18,103 nucleotides of DNA from Collybiopsis luxurians FD-317 M1. Its lineage: Eukaryota; Basidiomycota; Agaricomycetes; Agaricales; Omphalotaceae. The stretch lies in NCBI GenBank assembly GCA_000827265.1, contig KN834757.1, positions 1,144,232 through 1,162,334 on the forward strand, given 5' to 3'. The notes under the pieces were generated by a model. That model was not told the origin of the DNA and did not search any database. It worked only from the letters and a program-made list of their open reading frames with translations. Position numbers and translations under genes: made by a program. This document shows positions 1 through 9,800 of this stretch, piece by piece. Each line of letters begins with the position of its first letter. Within the stretch, counting starts at the first letter, position 1.

Positions 1-44
1 AAGTATTTATATTACAAAAATTATATTACTTCCTATTTAAGCAG

Positions 45-84
45 TTTGACTCACAATGACTCCAATTGACTCTAGTTGACTCCG
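45..84. repeat. Four TGACTC motifs at exact 10-bp spacing
   Basis: TGACTC occurs at 47, 57, 67 and 77, a strict 10-bp period, with the linker bases differing between units. The first copy extends to TGACTCA, the consensus for Gcn4/AP-1-type bZIP factors, and another ATGACTCATT lies near 126-136. The array is on the downstream side of the minus-strand retrotransposon fragment, so it could belong to that element's terminal region. Whether it is regulatory or just a decayed tandem repeat cannot be told. Confidence 0.6.
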
Positions 85-596
85 CTTAAAATTTTCAAAA
101 GCTTCATTAGCCTTTTATAGTATCCATGACTCATTGTAATATGACCTGAGCTCAATGAGTAAGCAGAATCTCCTACCTTATCTTATCAGAGAGCTCTCTA
201 GAGATTTTTACACTCTGAAAATATTTCTAATAATTATTTAATTATTTATTAGTAATTTCTTGAAACAGGAATGGCTCCTGACAGTGTCCATGGCAAGTTG
301 TGCCTCCCATGACAGTTCTAACCTATCAGGGTTCAACTTCTGGGTTTTCAGAGCTTGGTTGCAATAGCTTGGGACTGAATTGTGAAGTTTTGTTGGTTTA
401 TGGTAAATGGCAGGCATGATATTTGATGTGTATTCAAGTAGAGTTATGATATGAGTTTGTGCCAGGTGGTGAAGGAAAAAGCTGAGTGTGCATCTTGTAA
501 TCTGATTATGCGGTGTATGACACTTTGGATGTACATGTATTATATGCAACAAGGATACATTAAAACAGTGTCTATAGTAGTAGGAAATTACATTGT
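85..596. other. AT-rich stretch without a recognisable gene
   Basis: This stretch is AT-rich. It lies immediately downstream, in the minus direction, of the RNase H fragment, so it may hold remains of the same retrotransposon. An open minus-strand frame at 238-552 has no family motif that I recognise and no splice or start context, so I do not call it a gene. Confidence 0.4.
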
Positions 597-863
597 TTAT
601 CTTTTAGAGGTAGCATGTAAATCAGTGGCCATTATGGAGTTATGCACATAAGGTTTGAGGTGTCTTGGTACAGCTGGTGGATGTGGGTACAATAGTTTTG
701 CAGGAGGGAATATACCTTGGGAAGGGCCATCTGCAGGATTGTCCTCAGAGGGGATCCAGTTGCAGTTGACCCATATTGAGTGTTCCTGCATCAGTTCAAT
801 GATCTTCCATAAGATGAAGTTTTGTTCTGATAAAATAAGATGAGCTTTGTTAATCCGCCCCTG
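597..863 (-). pseudogene. Retrotransposon RNase H C-terminal fragment
   Basis: An open minus-strand frame of 89 codons carries the signature WIPSEDNPADGPSQG followed by IFPPAKLLYPH. This matches the C-terminal end of the RNase H domain in basidiomycete retrotransposon polyproteins, where a W-V/I-P-S-x-x-NPAD-x-PSRG motif precedes a proline-rich tail. Upstream, the residues QGRINKAHLIL fit the helix before that motif. The frame is blocked by TAG at 864-866, and the reverse transcriptase core and catalytic acidic residues of RNase H are not visible, so the piece is 5'-truncated or decayed. The family fits elements with tyrosine recombinase (DIRS/Ngaro-like) as well as Ty3-like ones; I cannot choose. 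The Q in PSQG replaces the usual R, consistent with one transition (CGA to CAA). Confidence 0.72.
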
Positions 864-928
864 CTAAATTCTTCATTCCCATGAAAAAACTGTTAATCCA
901 TGTAACAGTCTCCTACCTGAACATTACA

Positions 929-1056
929 GATACTGACATTAAAACCTGGTTTAACCCTGATTAACTGCTTATTGCACTTCTTCAAACCTCAGGATACCAA
1001 CATTAAACCTGGTTTAACCCTAATTGACTGCTCATTGCACCTCATCAAATAATACC
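929..1056. repeat. Two-copy tandem repeat, period 64 bp
   Basis: The unit starting GATACTGACATTAAAACC at 929 is repeated from 993 as GATACCAACATTAAACC. Both copies share CCTGGTTTAACCCT, ATTRACTGCT, ATTGCAC and a CATCAAA-like end. The copies differ at several positions and by one A. TTAAACC/GGTTTAA is frequent through 940-1320, so the tandem pair sits in a larger low-complexity neighbourhood. Confidence 0.75.
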
Positions 1057-1066
1057 CATTTTTGGA

Positions 1067-1095
1067 TAAACCAGTTAAACAGTTTAACTGGTTTA
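1067..1095. repeat. Perfect 14+1+14 inverted repeat
   Basis: TAAACCAGTTAAAC at 1067-1080 is followed by one A and then its exact reverse complement at 1082-1095. It lies just after the 64-bp tandem repeat and uses the same TTAAACC words. It could fold as a cruciform or hairpin. No terminator or transposon end is otherwise supported here. Confidence 0.8.
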
Positions 1096-1316
1096 ACTCC
1101 TTCCCTCAAGAAAATTTTGTCGTAGATATCTCTATTGTATGTGCATAGCTAAATACATTGAGCATGTGTTACTGAAACTACACCAATCCTTGAGTCTCCC
1201 ACTGGCATTCAACCCATACAAATGCCTGAGTACTGTTAATTGTCTACTCACATTAAACCACAGTTTAACCATAAAACATTCCAAAGTTCTGTTAAACCAC
1301 TCTTGCATTAAACCAC

Positions 1317-1590
1317 TATGCTGGGTAAACAAAAATCAAAGTTAGATGCATCACTAAAATCATCAGTGACAAGACATACAATGTTGCATTCCCCAATGAA
1401 ACTGCTCAGTATACTGGAGCAAGATGACTGAATACCCTTTAACTATGCCTTTACACTGGGTAAACAAAAATCAAAAAGATAGAAGCGTCACTAAAATCCT
1501 CAGTGTCAAGATGTACTGTATAGTTTTGCATTCCAGAGTCAGACTGCCCAATATACTGAGTGAGATGATTGAATACATAGATGGAGCAGA
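1317..1590. repeat. Two-copy tandem repeat, period about 135 bp
   Basis: CTGGGTAAACAAAAATCAAA occurs at 1321 and again at 1456. The homology runs on through GCRTCACTAAAATCMTCAGTG, TTGCATTCC, CAGTATACTG/CAATATACTG and GAYTGAATAC. Differences are mostly transitions, with a few small indels. No coding potential is apparent in either copy. Confidence 0.75.
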
Positions 1591-1621
1591 ATGACCCTGT
1601 GTGATAGATTGGGGGAGACAT

Positions 1622-1921
1622 TCAAAAGCATAGAGGTGGCAGATTGGACCGCTGTGTGAATGCACAAGAGGGAAGACAGTAGTCAGAGAGAAGATGATAG
1701 TCAGAGGAAAAGAAAGGTAATTCACATGTGGAAAGATCCCAACTCACTCTACATGCCAATGACCACCGTGAGCCTCCTGCCTGCTGGAACTTCAGGATCT
1801 GCAAAAGATCTGAAGGTCTTACACTGCTCTTGTGCACCCTGGGCATGTAGGCCTGCAAAAAATGCACATCCAGTCCTACGTACTTTGGATCTCTATGCCT
1901 CAGGGTCATTTCAGTGTCCAA
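1622..1921 (-). CDS. Possible minus-strand exon pair, unknown protein
   Basis: Reading down from 1921 the frame gives protein-like sequence containing LDVHFLQAYMPRV and LLQILKFQQAGGSRWSLA. It then reaches a GTGAGT donor whose G is at 1747. A matching CACACAG acceptor leaves the next exon starting at 1651. The 96-nt intron keeps the frame, and the frame stops with TGA at 1622. No ATG is defined, and I do not recognise the family. The plus strand of the same interval is also open, so this call is weak. It would be transcribed divergently from gene A, about 150 bp away. Confidence 0.28.
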   Translation of the reverse strand: MDTEMTLRHRDPKYVGLDVHFLQAYMPRVHKSSVRPSDLLQILKFQQAGGSRWSLACRVSWDLSTCELPFFSSDYHLLSDYCLPSCAFTQRSNLPPLCF

Positions 1922-2030
1922 GACCCATATCCTAAGGCAGAGAATGAGAACTACGCCCTATAATTTTTGTGAGAGTAAAAAAAGGATATTGGTGGATGTC
2001 TCTTGTAGTCCATAAGTTTTGAGCCTGAGA

Positions 2031-2040
2031 GGATAAAAGG
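2031..2040 (+). promoter_or_regulatory. TATA-like box ahead of gene A
   Basis: GGATAAAAGG lies about 35-40 bp before the ATG at 2072, a plausible TATA element. Support is positional only. Confidence 0.25.
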
Positions 2041-2071
2041 GGGGCACACCTTGCAGTCAAACCAGGTGCAC

Positions 2072-2983
2072 ATGGCCCCTGCCACTTCCTACATCCAATT
2101 CCCAACCTCTGACCTTGATCTTCCTAGGCTCAAGCCATCTTCTCCTGAGAGAGCTAAGGCATTGATCAGGGTCATTGAAACAGCCATTCACAAAGGAGAT
2201 ATCACCTTCAACATGGACAATTTTACAGCCTGTTCCAACCCGCAACATACAGTGAACAATCATTCCTTGACTGTAGGGCTTGGTGAACAATGGGACAAAG
2301 ACAAAGATTCAGAGACCACCTTTGGCAAACTGTCCCTCACTGTGAGTACCTCTACAGAGAATATTTAATCACTGTCCTCACCTTGTGTTAACCAGTTGTG
2401 CAGAACTCAATACTGCAGTAGGACCAAGAAGTATGTTTTGCATGCGTGGACTGTTGATGAAAGGTGCACACTCTTTCCCCCATATGTTGACTGGCTCATC
2501 AAAGTTGGGGACAGGAAAGGTCTTTGCTTGATGAAGAATAATATTGTAGACATCCTTGATGCTGACAATCCTGGCAATTCTGACCCTAACTTCAATGAGC
2601 TTGACTTGCATATATTGCATACCATACAAGGTCTCCCAAAATCCTCAAGCCATACTCCATCTTCCACTCCTTGCAATCACCCTGGTAATGCTTGACAGCC
2701 AGCCAACTCTCCAACTGACCAATCACCCTCAATTTGGACACTTGGGAAGTGCAAAGCTGCTGTGAGTAGCTTCGACACTCCTACTTCCAAGTGCCAGCAC
2801 CTGCAAGCTGGACAACATGCTTCTGCCTCCAGGAAGATGACTGGGTCAGTCTGTCCCTCTCATGAAAAAGCATTGATGGCCCAATGTGACTTCCTCAATG
2901 CGGTCACACAGGACAAGTATCTTAAGGATGTTCATGCAATTCGGGCAATGGTTCATCTTTGGGAGTCCCTCGAGCTTCTCTAA
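2072..2983 (+). pseudogene. Gene A: unknown two-exon fungal gene with one stop
   Basis: The frame starts at an ATG in good context (CACATGG) and runs to a donor at 2342 (GTGAGT). It resumes in phase 0 after an acceptor at 2395, giving a 54-nt intron with a GTTAAC branch-like site. The second exon is open from 2396 to a TAA at 2981, except for one TGA at 2693-2695. Ignoring that stop, the product would be about 285 residues. It has an aromatic/charged middle part (FPPYVDWLIKVGDRKGLCL), a Ser/Thr/Pro-rich linker and a Lys/His/Ala-containing C-terminal segment. I see no known domain, signal peptide or membrane segment. The single stop sits where CGA-to-TGA would explain it, so the gene was lost recently or the stop is polymorphic. 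Function unknown. Confidence 0.55.
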
Positions 2984-3293
2984 TTAATACCCATTAAATA
3001 ATCCATTCAAATACATCTTTCACTGGCACTACAAATAGAAACATTGCTCATAGTATTGTAAATCAAGGATCTTTTGTGTAAATTTCACACCCTGGTGAAA
3101 TAAAAAAAATATCAGTTCAGTTAATCCAATGTAAGTGACAATTCATACCCCAAATTAATAAATTTAGTAAATCTAGATCCTTCTAATGAAACCAAAAAAA
3201 AAAAATTATTGGGTATGGACCTAGGGAACAAGTGATGGGTATATATACAGTTGATGACAAGATCCAAGACTTACCCACAACCTGCTTGCAAAC
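2984..3293. other. AT-rich spacer with an A12 tract
   Basis: No coding frame or RNA gene is visible. It contains an uninterrupted run of 12 A at 3194-3205 and several short A/T runs, as expected for the 3' flank of gene A and the 5' flank of gene B. Confidence 0.5.
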
Positions 3294-4129
3294 CATGAAA
3301 GCCCCTCATGAGCTGTACAATCAAAACCCAACCTACTATGGACCTTTCCTTCCCAATTTCCAAGCTGATACTGAATTTGCTAAAGGTCTCTGTGGGATAG
3401 TCCACACCTGTAATGTAGCAAAGTTGAAGCAGCTGATGGCCTGCCTCAATGCCTCCAAGGCCTTGAAATTTCATCAGTTCACAATAGTCATGGGGCAGCA
3501 CCAGGCAGAACAATTTGGGGCTATTAAGATTTGCATAAGTTTCCAGTTTAAACCATTCATACTACATGAATGCTGACCAAAAGTGATAGTGTTGTGGATC
3601 CTTGGCATGCAGCCATTTAGGTCCTGAAAGCTACATAATACACAACTGGCCAGTCAGTGAGACCTTCCACCTCATTGTGAAGTTTGCAGAATGGCTCTAC
3701 TCATGTTGACTGCCCACCAAGCTGCAAGAGACCATTTACAAACTGGTCAAATTTAATAATATCTCTCCCAAGCATGGTGAGGATGCAGACAGATCAACTC
3801 TGGAGGGTCTCATTCAAAAATTGGAAGAACTTAGGAACTACGAGGATCCAATTGAGATCTCTACAGATGATGGCAATAACACTGAACAGAATAGCAACAC
3901 TGACCTTGAATTGATTGAAGTAACACCAAAAAATAGTGAACCTTCCAACAGTCAGGCCTCGAGCTCCAGCTTCAGCTCCAACATGCCTCAGTGCTATCCT
4001 TGCTGGACAATCAACCATATTGTTACTGCCTGTAAAATTGTCAGGGAAGCTGCCCTGGATGCAAACATAAGGGATCCAGATTTATTGAAAAGAATGCATG
4101 TGCTGAAGAAGGTATTACTGTTAGAGTAG
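3294..4129 (+). pseudogene. Gene B: unknown gene relic, decayed
   Basis: An ATG in ACCATGA context at 3294 opens a frame with LYNQNPTYYGPFLPNF, then a segment with VAKLKQLMACLNASKALKF, readable to about 3538. Protein-like sequence resumes in another frame at about 3621 (YIIHNWPVSETFHLIVKF). A GT at 3539 with an AG at 3619-3620 would join them in phase, but that donor (GTTTCC) is poor, so an indel is also possible. The resumed frame has a TGA just after EWLYSC (near 3712). It then continues through a Lys/Glu-rich helix (LEGLIQKLEELRNYEDP), an acidic Ser/Asn-rich linker and a C-x2-C...C segment to TAG at 4127. No family recognised. Confidence 0.45.
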
Positions 4130-4865
4130 AATAGCGAGTATACCAAAACTACATACCCATTTTACACAGGCCAAATGGCAAAATTCATCCATCAAACCAA
4201 CAAGTAGTTGGAATGCTGTGATTCACCTAAGTGAATCTAATCAGAATCGTGAAAAGAAAAGAATAGGGAAGGGAAGCAAGTGGTAAAGGCACAGACTGGG
4301 AAAAGGAAACTTAAGCGCTTGTACAAGTCCAGTGCCAAATTAAGTGCCCATTGTTCTTCTGCTCCAATCTCTTTCTCCTCAATTGTAAATACCTCAATGA
4401 CAAGATATCAATTTTCAGGTAGCTCAGGCTATCTTTTCATGTAACTGTTTGTTGCAGAACTCTTGGACTCTAGTCCAAATATTCCTTCTGCCCTGGCTCG
4501 CTTTCAACCCCCTGGTTTGCTTTCAACCTTCTGGCACTTCACACTGAAATGCCCACATGCACAGATTATGCTGCACTTTACATTGTGTTACTCAGAATTG
4601 CAGGACCCATTTGAAATCCAGTTCTGCCAAGATTGAATTATCAATTTACCCACACTTTCACATCTTCAGCCTCTTCCATTCCTCAGAATATTCATGCCAG
4701 AATCAAATGGGACAATGGTATGGCTCAGGTTCATTTTCTTTCTTACAAAAATTCTGACTTTTTTTTACTATTTAGCTAGTGAAACCACTGTAAATATATC
4801 TTGAACTTGTGGTGAGCAAATACATCTATTTTCCCAACCCTATTGCTTATTACTGACCTTTCAGA
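4130..4865 (+). other. Decayed continuation of gene B and spacer
   Basis: The frame of gene B stays protein-like past its stop, interrupted by further TAG, TGA and TAA codons. It includes a very basic stretch (GKRKLKRLYKSS, around 4300-4333) that would suit a nuclear localisation signal, and fades by about 4470. Gene B may therefore have been longer than its present end. From about 4470 to 4865 I see only weak frames and a pyrimidine-rich lead into the acceptor of gene C. Confidence 0.35.
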
Positions 4866-5491
4866 CTCCATCACTACCACTACTGTCATGACTGTGGCTG
4901 TTCCTTCTAACCAACTGAGTGGCACCTCTGAAACTGATCCCGATTTGCCATCCACTCCACCTCTGATTTCCTATTGAAGCCCTTCAGGTACATCCTGTCC
5001 AATGTCTGCTCCAGGATGTAGTTCAGCATTGTCTTCTTGCAGACACCAATCTCCTTGCCATTTACCTTCCAATCCAAACCATTTGCCTCCTGTTCCTGCC
5101 CCTGCTATAATCTCCAAGGCACCCACTCTGGCCCCTGCATCATCCCTTACAGACCGAAGCAGTGTAACCCCATTGTCTCATTGCCAGCACACAATTCCTC
5201 ACCCCTGCAACATTATCCAGCCAGCCCAGTTGAGTTGCAAATTCTATGTAGTCTTCTCAGGAACAAGAGTTGGAATATTTAGAGATTGGTGAAAGCCTTC
5301 AATCTCTGGGTAACATTTTCATTCTGATTGAATTTTCTTTCTTTTGTAGGTTCAGTCAAGTTGTTCTGTATATGCAGGGGGTCTCAGGTTTGCATCAGTG
5401 TGGCTATTCACACTTTGAGGATGCCCTGGTGGCCTATAACTGCAGTGTATCAAGGTTGGGTTGGCTCGCTGCCCCTTCAGATTCTTCCTGA
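4866..5491 (+). pseudogene. Gene C: STP-rich protein with RNase H1-N/viroplasmin-like domain
   Basis: An exon opening after a CTTTCAG acceptor at 4865 encodes about 125 residues rich in Ser, Thr and Pro, ending in a compact domain. That domain begins CKFYVVFSGTRVGIFRDW, then crosses a 40-nt intron (5310-5349, CTGAT branch-like site, TTTTGTAG acceptor). It continues in phase with VVLYMQGVSGLHQCGYSHFE and DALVAYNCSVSRLG, to a TGA at 5489. The pattern K/F-Y-V-V-F-x-G-x-x-x-G-I-F-x-x-W ... V-x-G-V-S-G ... G-Y-x-x-x-x-x-A-x-x-A-Y fits the RNase H1 N-terminal hybrid-binding domain, also known as the caulimovirus viroplasmin domain. In Agaricomycetes this fold is common in uncharacterised proteins with low-complexity tails. 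No catalytic RNase H domain follows. TGAs at 4975 and 5290 break the frame. The true start is not found. Confidence 0.6.
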
Positions 5492-5690
5492 GCTGGAGAA
5501 TCTACAATTGGCTGAAGTCATGGCCAGTCTTTCACTATAGTAGTCTATCATCACATTCATCAGCAAATACCAGTAGCTTTTTGAAATTTTCTGTTGTAAT
5601 GCCCCCAGAATTTGCATCAATGTACCCTTTTGACCACAAAATCTCTGGTATCCTGTGAGAAAATTAAATATCCCTTGTTCCTCATCCACC

Positions 5691-6357
5691 ATGGGCCACT
5701 CTTACACAATGGCTGATCATTCTATGATGGCATCCATGTTGTCTTCCTCGACCCTGCCTTTCTCTATGACATCAGGATGGGATCAAGGCTCTACGACATT
5801 GGGTTGGAGTCAAGACTCCTCAGGCTGGGGTACATCTTCTGGATGGGGCCAGAGAGAGCGCAGTCCTAGTCCTTGTCCACCACCTGGTGGACTAGTAGTG
5901 TGGAGCCCTCTGAACAGCCTGTGTCCAGATTTTCATCTGGCTGGTTTGACCTGGGAGGGAATGGCTGATTGATCAACCCTTCTAGATAACAAAGCCACAA
6001 GATATTGGGCTGAGTTTCAACATATGTACATTGAGCCTACTTTTCATTTTACTGTTTCTTATTCTTCAAATAGTCAATGCCTGCAGTGAAAGGGGTCTCA
6101 CTAACAGCTTTGATCTCCCTACTTTCACTGGTCCATAGATTGAACAGCGAATGGCCCAACTCCTCTTGGATATTGCAGCAAAAGAATCTGAGGTGGAGTC
6201 CACTCACAACAATGTTAATGCTGCTCACACTGCACTGAATGTTGCTCTGGCTGAAGAGGGTGTTGTGGAGGAGGAACTGAAGGAGTTGAGAGAGACAAGG
6301 AAACAGCTGGTGGACCTCATGATTATTGCGCACACATGCCTCCGGCCCCCTCCCTAG
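5691..6357 (+). pseudogene. Gene D: W/G/S-rich protein with C-terminal coiled coil
   Basis: ATG at 5691 has a strong start context (CCACCATGG). The first part is rich in Met, Ser, Gly and Trp, with repeats of the type SGWDQG, GWSQDSSGWG, SSGWGQRERSP. It continues through an in-frame TGA at 5970 to a donor at 6026. A 61-nt intron (6026-6086, ending CCTGCAG) joins it in phase to an exon carrying TAG at 6136. That exon then gives a helix-forming segment rich in Ala, Glu and Leu (MAQLLLDIAAKESEVEST ... EEELKELRETRKQLVDL), a likely coiled coil, ending with TAG at 6355. The coding length is exactly 202 codons including the stop, which supports the splice model. Function unknown. The order low-complexity region then coiled coil suggests a DNA- or protein-binding partner rather than an enzyme. 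Confidence 0.5.
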
Positions 6358-6848
6358 TGTTATTTCTTATGGTGTTTTGGTAATTTTATGATTGAGCAAA
6401 TAGAATTGTTTTTTTTATCCTCATTGTATCTCCTGTGTCCAACTGTAAATGAGAGTTATACCATGAAGATTTTGACCACTGCATGGTGATTCTGCATGGA
6501 AAGTAGATATTGCATCCGCATGGGCAAAAACAGATACAACTCTTATCTTATCATTTGATAAGATAACCAATGCACTGATAAGCAATCTCATTAACTGATG
6601 GATGCTAACTGTCTCACTCTACTCTATATCTCTCTTGTCCCTCCACTTTCCTTGCTTAGCATCTTCATCCCCTGAATCACTCAGGTGATTTTTCAATCTG
6701 ACTCTAGTCAGATCCTGTGTTGACTGAGGTCACAATCTCAAGCTGTATTCCCCTTGCAATGCCAGATCTCTAGGTACAATTTCTTTTGAAGTTTTTCCAT
6801 TTCATTTGCGCTTATGACTGAATTTCAACCCTAGCATAGTATAACAGG
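6358..6848. other. 5' flank of the KDZ transposase
   Basis: No convincing gene. It contains a GATA-rich palindrome at 6543-6566 and scattered pyrimidine tracts. If the KDZ element is autonomous its left end and promoter should lie here or further left, but I could not find a terminal inverted repeat matching anything beyond 10659. Confidence 0.4.
6543..6566. repeat. Perfect 11+2+11 palindrome with GATAAG motifs
   Basis: TTATCTTATCA at 6543-6553 and TGATAAGATAA at 6556-6566 are exact reverse complements separated by TT. Each arm holds GATAAG, the core bound by fungal GATA zinc-finger factors. A further TGATAAG follows about 10 bp later. It lies about 280 bp ahead of the transposase start. Confidence 0.7.
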
Positions 6849-9800
6849 ATGTCTGACTATAAAAAATGAAAGCAGCAAATTCAGGACACCCACAGAGGCA
6901 GAATTAGCCCAAAATCTGTCAAGAAAACAAAATTTTCTTGACTTCCACTGGAAGGGGAAGCTTCTTTGGGTCCGACCTGCTGGCCCCCACTATTCCCTCA
7001 GCAATCACCTGAGGCCTCTTCATACCAACCACTGGATGACCCTGCTACTGAAAAGACTCATGCTATAGATGAAAACACTGGCCTCCCAAAAATAGAAGAG
7101 GAATCAGAACCAAGGAAGTCCCAGGTACATACTGACCCTCCTTTGGCTTGCTGTGTCCTTGACTTTTACTTTTAGATGACTCAGACTATGGAAGAGTTTC
7201 TTAAACAACTTCCACATCTTATGCATTTACTTCTTTCCTCTGAGGCTCCCTCTAATGTCCTCCAAGTTTGTCCATGTGGATCGCAACTCCCTTGTACCTT
7301 CCAGTGCAATGATTGCTTCAGGTACAGCTCATCTTGTCAAAACTGCTTTCTGGAGTGTCATCACAGCCTTCCATTTCACTGGGCCCAAATCTGGCAACCT
7401 AACAGTTACTTCCAGAAAGCCAACATCTCGACCCTTCAAGAAAATAAATATGCTATACATCTATGCTCCCACCATTCCTGATGCCCCAGCCCAAGTGACC
7501 CTCAGAAGGTCACTATTGTTCACACAAATGAAGTTCATGGCACTCAAATATCATATTGTCTATGCGATGGCAGATCCCAACCTCTCAAGCAGTCAATGGC
7601 AGTGCAACTTTTTCCTGCCACACTCAAGAATCCCAGGACATTTATCATGTTCCAAGCACTTAAGGAATTCACTGAACATAATCTTACCTCTAAGAAATTG
7701 GCCTACAATTATATTGGAGCACTACAAAAGCTCACCAATGGTTGCTTTACATTAGAGACTCCAGTAGGCTTCTCTAGCAATCTCAATTACTAGTACTCAA
7801 CTCTGATGTTTTTGCGTTAGGATCCACATTCTCAATTTCTGCTTGTCACTGGTATTTGGCAGAAATTATGCCTAGAAAAATGGAGTGGCCATGCTCACAG
7901 TTTACTGTCAGAGTTTCCTCATTGAATGCCAGGGTCCATAGTCCGCACATGTTTTTGCTGTCTGGAGAATGGATTCAACATGGAGAATGGTTGGGAATGA
8001 ACACCTCCCTCATTAAAGTCAGTTGAATTTTTTTTCATTTGCTATAGTTCACTTTATTTGGCTTGTTGTCAGACACCTTAACCAGGACCAGCAAACCATG
8101 GACGGCAACTTCCACATAGGTCAATACATCAAGAACAATGATCCTAATGATATCTCACTGGTGACGGACAGTGGGATAGGCTACTTTCCTGACCAGAAGG
8201 TGGTGAAGGAATATCTTGTGAACACACCCAATAATGCAGAGGTCTGTAGCTTTTTCAATGTCAGCTTTCAGTCAGAGCTGATGTGAATTGCAGAAATCAA
8301 CCTGTAACTATCTCAATGTTGTCAATAACCAGAACAAAAAAAAGTTCAAAAACATGCTATATTCTGGAGTAGTAAATGTCATGTGTTCACACTGTATCAT
8401 ACTTGGGTCAATGAATCTAACAAGGGGTGAGGCATAAGTGTTCATTCTCATACTGCTCATCAGGATGGATGCTGACATGCTCAAAGGTTCAAGAATTCAG
8501 ATTTTGCACTAATGCATTCCTACTCGCACACACGCTATGGCTGTAGACTTACAAATTCAAACCTAGGTGCCTCTAATTTTTGTCTTTCGTATGACTGTAA
8601 CTGTCAATATTGCATCAATCTACAAAAACAATTTCACAACCGCTTTCCTGAATACAATCCTCTTGTTAGTAGCATCCACTTTTCAATACCTGCCCTTCAT
8701 ATCTAGGATCACAAAGACCAGTGTAAATATAACTTCAATTCAGCCTACATGCCAAACAGTGGACATTTCCATGGTGAAACTGCTGAGCAACCATGGATAG
8801 AGTTAAATTAACTGGCCAGCTCAGTACGCCAGATGAATTCTGGTCATTGTCTTGGAGTTCTCACCTTCCATTTCAGGTACTGGAACTGGACAAAACTCAC
8901 TCAAATTCATCTTACACTGGCCACCACTTATGAGAAGGCACTAGAGCTGTTTTCTGAGAAATGACAAACCTTCCTTACATCTTGCGTGTGATATCATCAC
9001 AGAATTCTGGAATGGGATTCAGAAGTGACCAAGAAAAAGTGTCTACTGAATGAAATTATCTCCGATATCTATGAACACTATCTGCCAGGTTTACTTCCTT
9101 CCTAGAATTCACATATAACATATCTCACCCATCTTTTCATAGTGCCCTTGTGCAACAAGATTCATCAAACACTTGTGGCTCATAACACATCCAAAATAGA
9201 GTCCTCTGATGACTCAAGGTTGTACCTCATACAGCTCGGAATATTCATCGAGCACCACCAGTTCATTGCATAGTCCTCCTTACTAAGACTCAAATCTGAT
9301 GATCCACAGGCAGTGTATCATGGGCAAGAAAATGCTGAACCAAACTGATACTGTCCACAAGGAAATTGAGCAAGAACATCAGAATCTTTTGCACCATATT
9401 GGTCAGTTTTGAGAATTACAGTTGGTGATCATGTCCGGTGTTCAGGACTTGGTATTGGCCATTCTATCCAACAATGAAGCAGAAGATGAAGTGCTGTATC
9501 TCCCAAGTAAGTTGTCCCAGGAGCAGCATCAACTGCGGAATGTGGAAGAGCTGGGGCTCCTTGAAATCCAGGTGCAAGTAGGTGAGCTCTATGATTGCAT
9601 AATTGCAGTTTGAAATGCAGCCAAATACAAGTCTTTGGCATACAAGGACAAGGCAGAAAATATTAGAGGAAGTAATGCTTCCACTCAATCCTCCCTTCAG
9701 ATTCAAAGGATCAAGGTGGAGCTTCTATCTTGCATAGCCAATTACAAACAAGTTAGAACTGCTCTTGTTCAACTCGGTCACTTCCTCCCCAATGAACTTC

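Noticed and set aside
238..552. Minus-strand 104-codon frame next to the RNase H fragment
   Set aside because: No integrase, tyrosine recombinase or other motif was found, and it is in an AT-rich repeat setting; open frames of this size occur by chance.
2072..4129. Genes A and B as TET/JBP dioxygenases or other known KDZ cargo
   Set aside because: I looked for the HxD...H and R pattern of 2OG dioxygenases and for HMG, SNF2 and chromodomain signatures, and saw none.
7255..7755. Long 166-codon open frame in the plus strand
   Set aside because: It overlaps the CxC2 part of the KDZ transposase in another frame. The frame with zinc-cluster Cys/His residues and FPAT/LTNG motifs is the real one, and the long frame lacks family features.
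8018..8047. A 30-nt intron with GTCAGT donor in the KDZ gene
   Set aside because: Too short for spliceosomal introns. The 58-nt alternative from 7990 shares the acceptor, avoids the TGA at 7998 and restores the frame.
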